From Myxococcales bacterium (lineage in GTDB: Bacteria; Myxococcota_A; Polyangia; Polyangiales; Polyangiaceae): DNA of 64,000 nt. Location of the stretch: assembly GCA_947473045.1 (NCBI GenBank), contig CANJCO010000015.1, forward strand, positions 1-64,000, read 5' to 3'. The translations under genes were made by a program, and so were the position numbers. The notes under the pieces were generated by a model, which did not search any database, was not told the DNA's origin, and saw only the letters and a program-made list of their open reading frames with translations. Below are positions 61,980 to 64,000 of this stretch, piece by piece (the stretch's first letter is position 1; the number at the start of each line of letters is the position of its first letter).

Positions 61980-62041
61980 TGTTCACACGCCTGAACACGC
62001 ATGTTCAGACGTCTGAACACGGGTGTTCACACGCCTGAACA
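61980..62041. repeat. three 18-bp palindromes at a 22-bp period
   Basis: Three sites of the form TGTTCA-N6-TGAACA lie at 61980-61997, 62002-62019 and 62024-62041, each 22 bp from the next. The central one is a perfect 18-bp palindrome; the outer two are identical to each other and slightly imperfect in the middle. A 22-bp period is close to two helical turns, so bound proteins would sit on one face. The array lies between two convergent genes, where an operator is not expected. Confidence 0.9.
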
Positions 62042-62053
62042 CGGCGCGCCGGT

Positions 62054-63790
62054 CTACTGGTAGACCACGAGGTACGACGAGAGCACGATGTTGCCCGAGT
62101 CGTCGGGCGGCGGGGCCGACTTCTGGAACAGCCCCTGGTAGCTGATCGTCGCGGTCTGGCCGGGGGTCACGTCCTTCGTGACGTCGACCACCCAGGGAGC
62201 GACGGGTGCCCCCGGGCACCAGCCTCCGCGACCGAGCCACCATGTGCCGGCCTGATTGGGCGTCATGCCCTCGGTCATCATGGCCTTCATGCAGCCGTCG
62301 TTGGTCGAGGCCATGGTGAACTCGCGCAGGTACGACTTGGCGTTGACCTGAAACTGGTGCTGATGATTGCAAAACTCAGCGCAGTTGTTGTTGGAGCCGC
62401 CGTGGCCGGTGAGGATCGCCCAGAGCTCCACGCGCTTCGCCGCTGCGGGAATGGGGACCTTTACCGGGGCGCGACCGTCGTTGTATTTCGAGTTGAAAGC
62501 GCCGCCTTCGTAGAGAAACGTCGCCTGGGCGGGCGCGTAGCCCTTCTTCTTGTTCGATAGCCGCAGCGTCAGCTTGGTGCCGGTCGGCTGCTTGTTCCAC
62601 GGCGTCGAGAAATACCAGCGGAAGTGCTGCATTCCGCCGTCTTTGAGGTGCACGAGCATCGGCGTGGCGTCGACCACCCAGTGCGTCTCGCGGTGATAGC
62701 TCGTGATGAAGCGCGCGATTTCCACGTCTTTCGTGGCGGGGCCGCCGTCCGGTGGCCCGGCGTCGCTGCCGTCGGGCCGCCTCACGAACAAGTAGGCGAG
62801 GTAGTCCCACGCGCCGCAGTTGTTGTCCTCCTCGGCCTTGTCGGGGTTGGGACACATTTGCGTGACCTCCACCTCGAGCGTGTCGAAACCCGCCATTTGC
62901 TGGGCCGTCGGCAGCTGCACGTCGGTCTCGGCGAACTCGCTGAGCACTTCGCCTTTCCACAGGTCGATCAGGGTCGCTCCCTCGGCGTCGAGCTTCACCT
63001 GGCGATCGGCCTCGGCGTTCATGTACACGACCTCGTTGGTCGCGTAGGCCAGGTTGGCTTTCCACGGCCATTGCGCGGTCGCGTCGTAGCGCTTGATGTC
63101 GGCTAGATTGCCGACGCCGCGAATGCGCTGGGCGCGGTCGATCGCGAACCCTCGAAACAGGTGCGCCGTGAACGGCTTCGACATCCACGCGTCGATCTCC
63201 TGCGCGTGGTGAGCGACGACGTGGAGGCGCCCGCCCCAGTGCGCGGCGTCGGCCTCCGGGAGCTTGGCCAGGAGGTTCGTCACCCGCGCTTGCATCGCGG
63301 CGACGCTGGCGTCCGCGACCGACGCGGAGGTGCGGTTCGAAAGAAAAAAGTAGTGCGCGTTCTTCGGCGATTGCTTCACCAGCTGCGCGAGATCGGCGTC
63401 GCTCGCCCAGACGCTTGTAGCGTCGACGCTGCTCACGAGAAGGCTGTCAGGAATAAAGACGTAGGAGTCGCAGCCTGAAAACTGCTGCTTGAAGTTGAAC
63501 GAGGTTCCATCGGCCAACGGAAGCGTGAAGTCGTCGGCGAGGTCGCCGCGATGCACGCCGTACGGGCCCGCCGAAAAAGCCGCAGCGGTGAGATTCTGCG
63601 ACTGGCAAAAGGTGGGCTCCGCGTCGACGTCTGCTTCCGGCGCGACGCTGACATCGGGCGTCGAGGCGTCGATGCCGGTCGCGGCCACCGGATCGCTCGA
63701 ACACGAGGCGAGCGCGAACCCTGAGCCACCCGCCGCGACAACTCCGAGAGTGAGCCAACGAGCTACGCCGACAAGGGAAGAATTGCGCAC
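62054..63790 (-). CDS. lipoprotein with PNGase F-like C-terminal domain
   Basis: 578 residues. GTG start at 63790 with GGAGG 5-6 nt upstream. Lipobox ALASC, Asp/Ala tether, then an N-terminal region (about 70-230) that looks like a redoxin-type start (GDLADDFTLPLADG) but lacks a clear CxxC. From about residue 300 the sequence resembles peptide-N-glycosidase F: CGAWDYLAYLFV, GHGGSNNNCAEFCNHQHQFQVN and the WCPG block. PNGase F removes N-linked glycans from glycoproteins. Catalytic Asp/Glu residues cannot be placed with certainty by eye. It should be on the cell surface. Predation or nutrient use is a possible role, as inference. Confidence 0.8.
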   Translation of the reverse strand: MRNSSLVGVARWLTLGVVAAGGSGFALASCSSDPVAATGIDASTPDVSVAPEADVDAEPTFCQSQNLTAAAFSAGPYGVHRGDLADDFTLPLADGTSFNFKQQFSGCDSYVFIPDSLLVSSVDATSVWASDADLAQLVKQSPKNAHYFFLSNRTSASVADASVAAMQARVTNLLAKLPEADAAHWGGRLHVVAHHAQEIDAWMSKPFTAHLFRGFAIDRAQRIRGVGNLADIKRYDATAQWPWKANLAYATNEVVYMNAEADRQVKLDAEGATLIDLWKGEVLSEFAETDVQLPTAQQMAGFDTLEVEVTQMCPNPDKAEEDNNCGAWDYLAYLFVRRPDGSDAGPPDGGPATKDVEIARFITSYHRETHWVVDATPMLVHLKDGGMQHFRWYFSTPWNKQPTGTKLTLRLSNKKKGYAPAQATFLYEGGAFNSKYNDGRAPVKVPIPAAAKRVELWAILTGHGGSNNNCAEFCNHQHQFQVNAKSYLREFTMASTNDGCMKAMMTEGMTPNQAGTWWLGRGGWCPGAPVAPWVVDVTKDVTPGQTATISYQGLFQKSAPPPDDSGNIVLSSYLVVYQ

Positions 63791-64000
63791 GGTAACCTCC
63801 GCCCTGATCTGTATCGACCTCTGCGCGCCGGCGCAAGCAAGGGGACGGTCGTGGGGCAATGTGGCGCAGCGCGAACCTCCTGCGGCGCCATGGTGCGACA
63901 CAAGGTCCGATGCGCGGCTCGAATGGGCCGCTTTCGCTGCGCGTTTAGGCTCTGCTCGTTTTGGTGCATTCCTTGCGTGCGCGAGCCCGTGCGATTTGCC

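Noticed and set aside
61980-62041. Palindrome array as LexA or other known operator
   Set aside because: The half-site TGTTCA overlaps the known myxobacterial LexA box only partly, and there is no promoter in this convergent spot.
63791-64000. Short reverse reading frames at the window end
   Set aside because: They are upstream of the PNGase F-like gene's GTG, have no Shine-Dalgarno or motif, and look like leader sequence.

Overview
The window is a GC-rich, gene-dense stretch of a Gram-negative chromosome. It most likely comes from a myxobacterium (Myxococcota, probably the Polyangia side). The evidence is a eukaryote-like Ser/Thr kinase, a MYXO-CTERM-like C-terminus on a secreted protease, many Asp/Gly-rich outer-surface lipoproteins, lipid A and BamA genes, a complete lower mevalonate route in a bacterium, and a sigma-54 activator. 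No insertion sequence, prophage, CRISPR array or antibiotic cluster is visible, and composition is even throughout.

Layout. 1-274: a reverse-strand tRNA-Phe(GAA) followed by a 111-bp tandem repeat in which each unit carries the last 18 nt of the tRNA. 444-8474: signalling and housekeeping genes, namely a Ser/Thr kinase fused to an FGE-like domain, a zinc-ribbon protein, a lipoprotein, a PilT/PilU-type ATPase, a receiver protein, an MBL hydrolase, a GAF/sigma-54 activator and bioB. 8481-16124: a long reverse-strand run (Nudix, NAD kinase, Cys-rich lipoprotein, fabH, secreted protein, matrixin-type protease, lpxB, GT39-type membrane transferase) with several 4-nt or larger overlaps. 16311-25073: a tightly overlapping forward operon of a membrane coiled-coil protein with a Gly-Gln repeat tail, MoxR, DUF58 and two large membrane VWA proteins, preceded by an attenuator-like element. 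25167-28246: glutamate-cysteine ligase, a TrpF-like protein, and a CheY-like receiver next to a GAF protein.

28307-34899 is an isoprenoid block. fni (IPP isomerase 2) diverges from a polyprenyl synthase, mevalonate kinase, diphosphomevalonate decarboxylase, phosphomevalonate kinase and class II HMG-CoA reductase. Together they would take HMG-CoA to IPP/DMAPP and on to a C15-C20 prenyl diphosphate. HMG-CoA synthase is not in the window. A soluble hybrid histidine kinase and tRNA-Leu(GAG) follow. 36377-44493 holds a secreted protein, a UPF0104/LPG-synthase-like flippase, a PHP-type tyrosine phosphatase, glycogen synthase, an acyl-CoA thioesterase and an IleS with a roughly 100-residue insertion after its KMSKS loop.

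44530-51831 is mostly exported or hypothetical protein genes: a short exported ORF, a helical-repeat protein overlapping a zincin-like protein, and a reverse-strand pair of surface lipoproteins (IPT/TIG, then IgGFc-binding-like). Just upstream of that pair is a small membrane gene that appears frameshifted. 52084-59319: bamA, an MFS transporter, and both subunits of topoisomerase VI. 59488-63790: two tandem choice-of-anchor-L-like lipoproteins behind a good -24/-12 promoter match, three 18-bp palindromes at an exact 22-bp period between convergent genes, and a lipoprotein with a PNGase F-like C-terminal half. 63791-64000 shows no convincing gene.

All function calls come from reading motifs and translated sequence by eye. 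No database search was possible. Promoters, terminators and starts are predictions.
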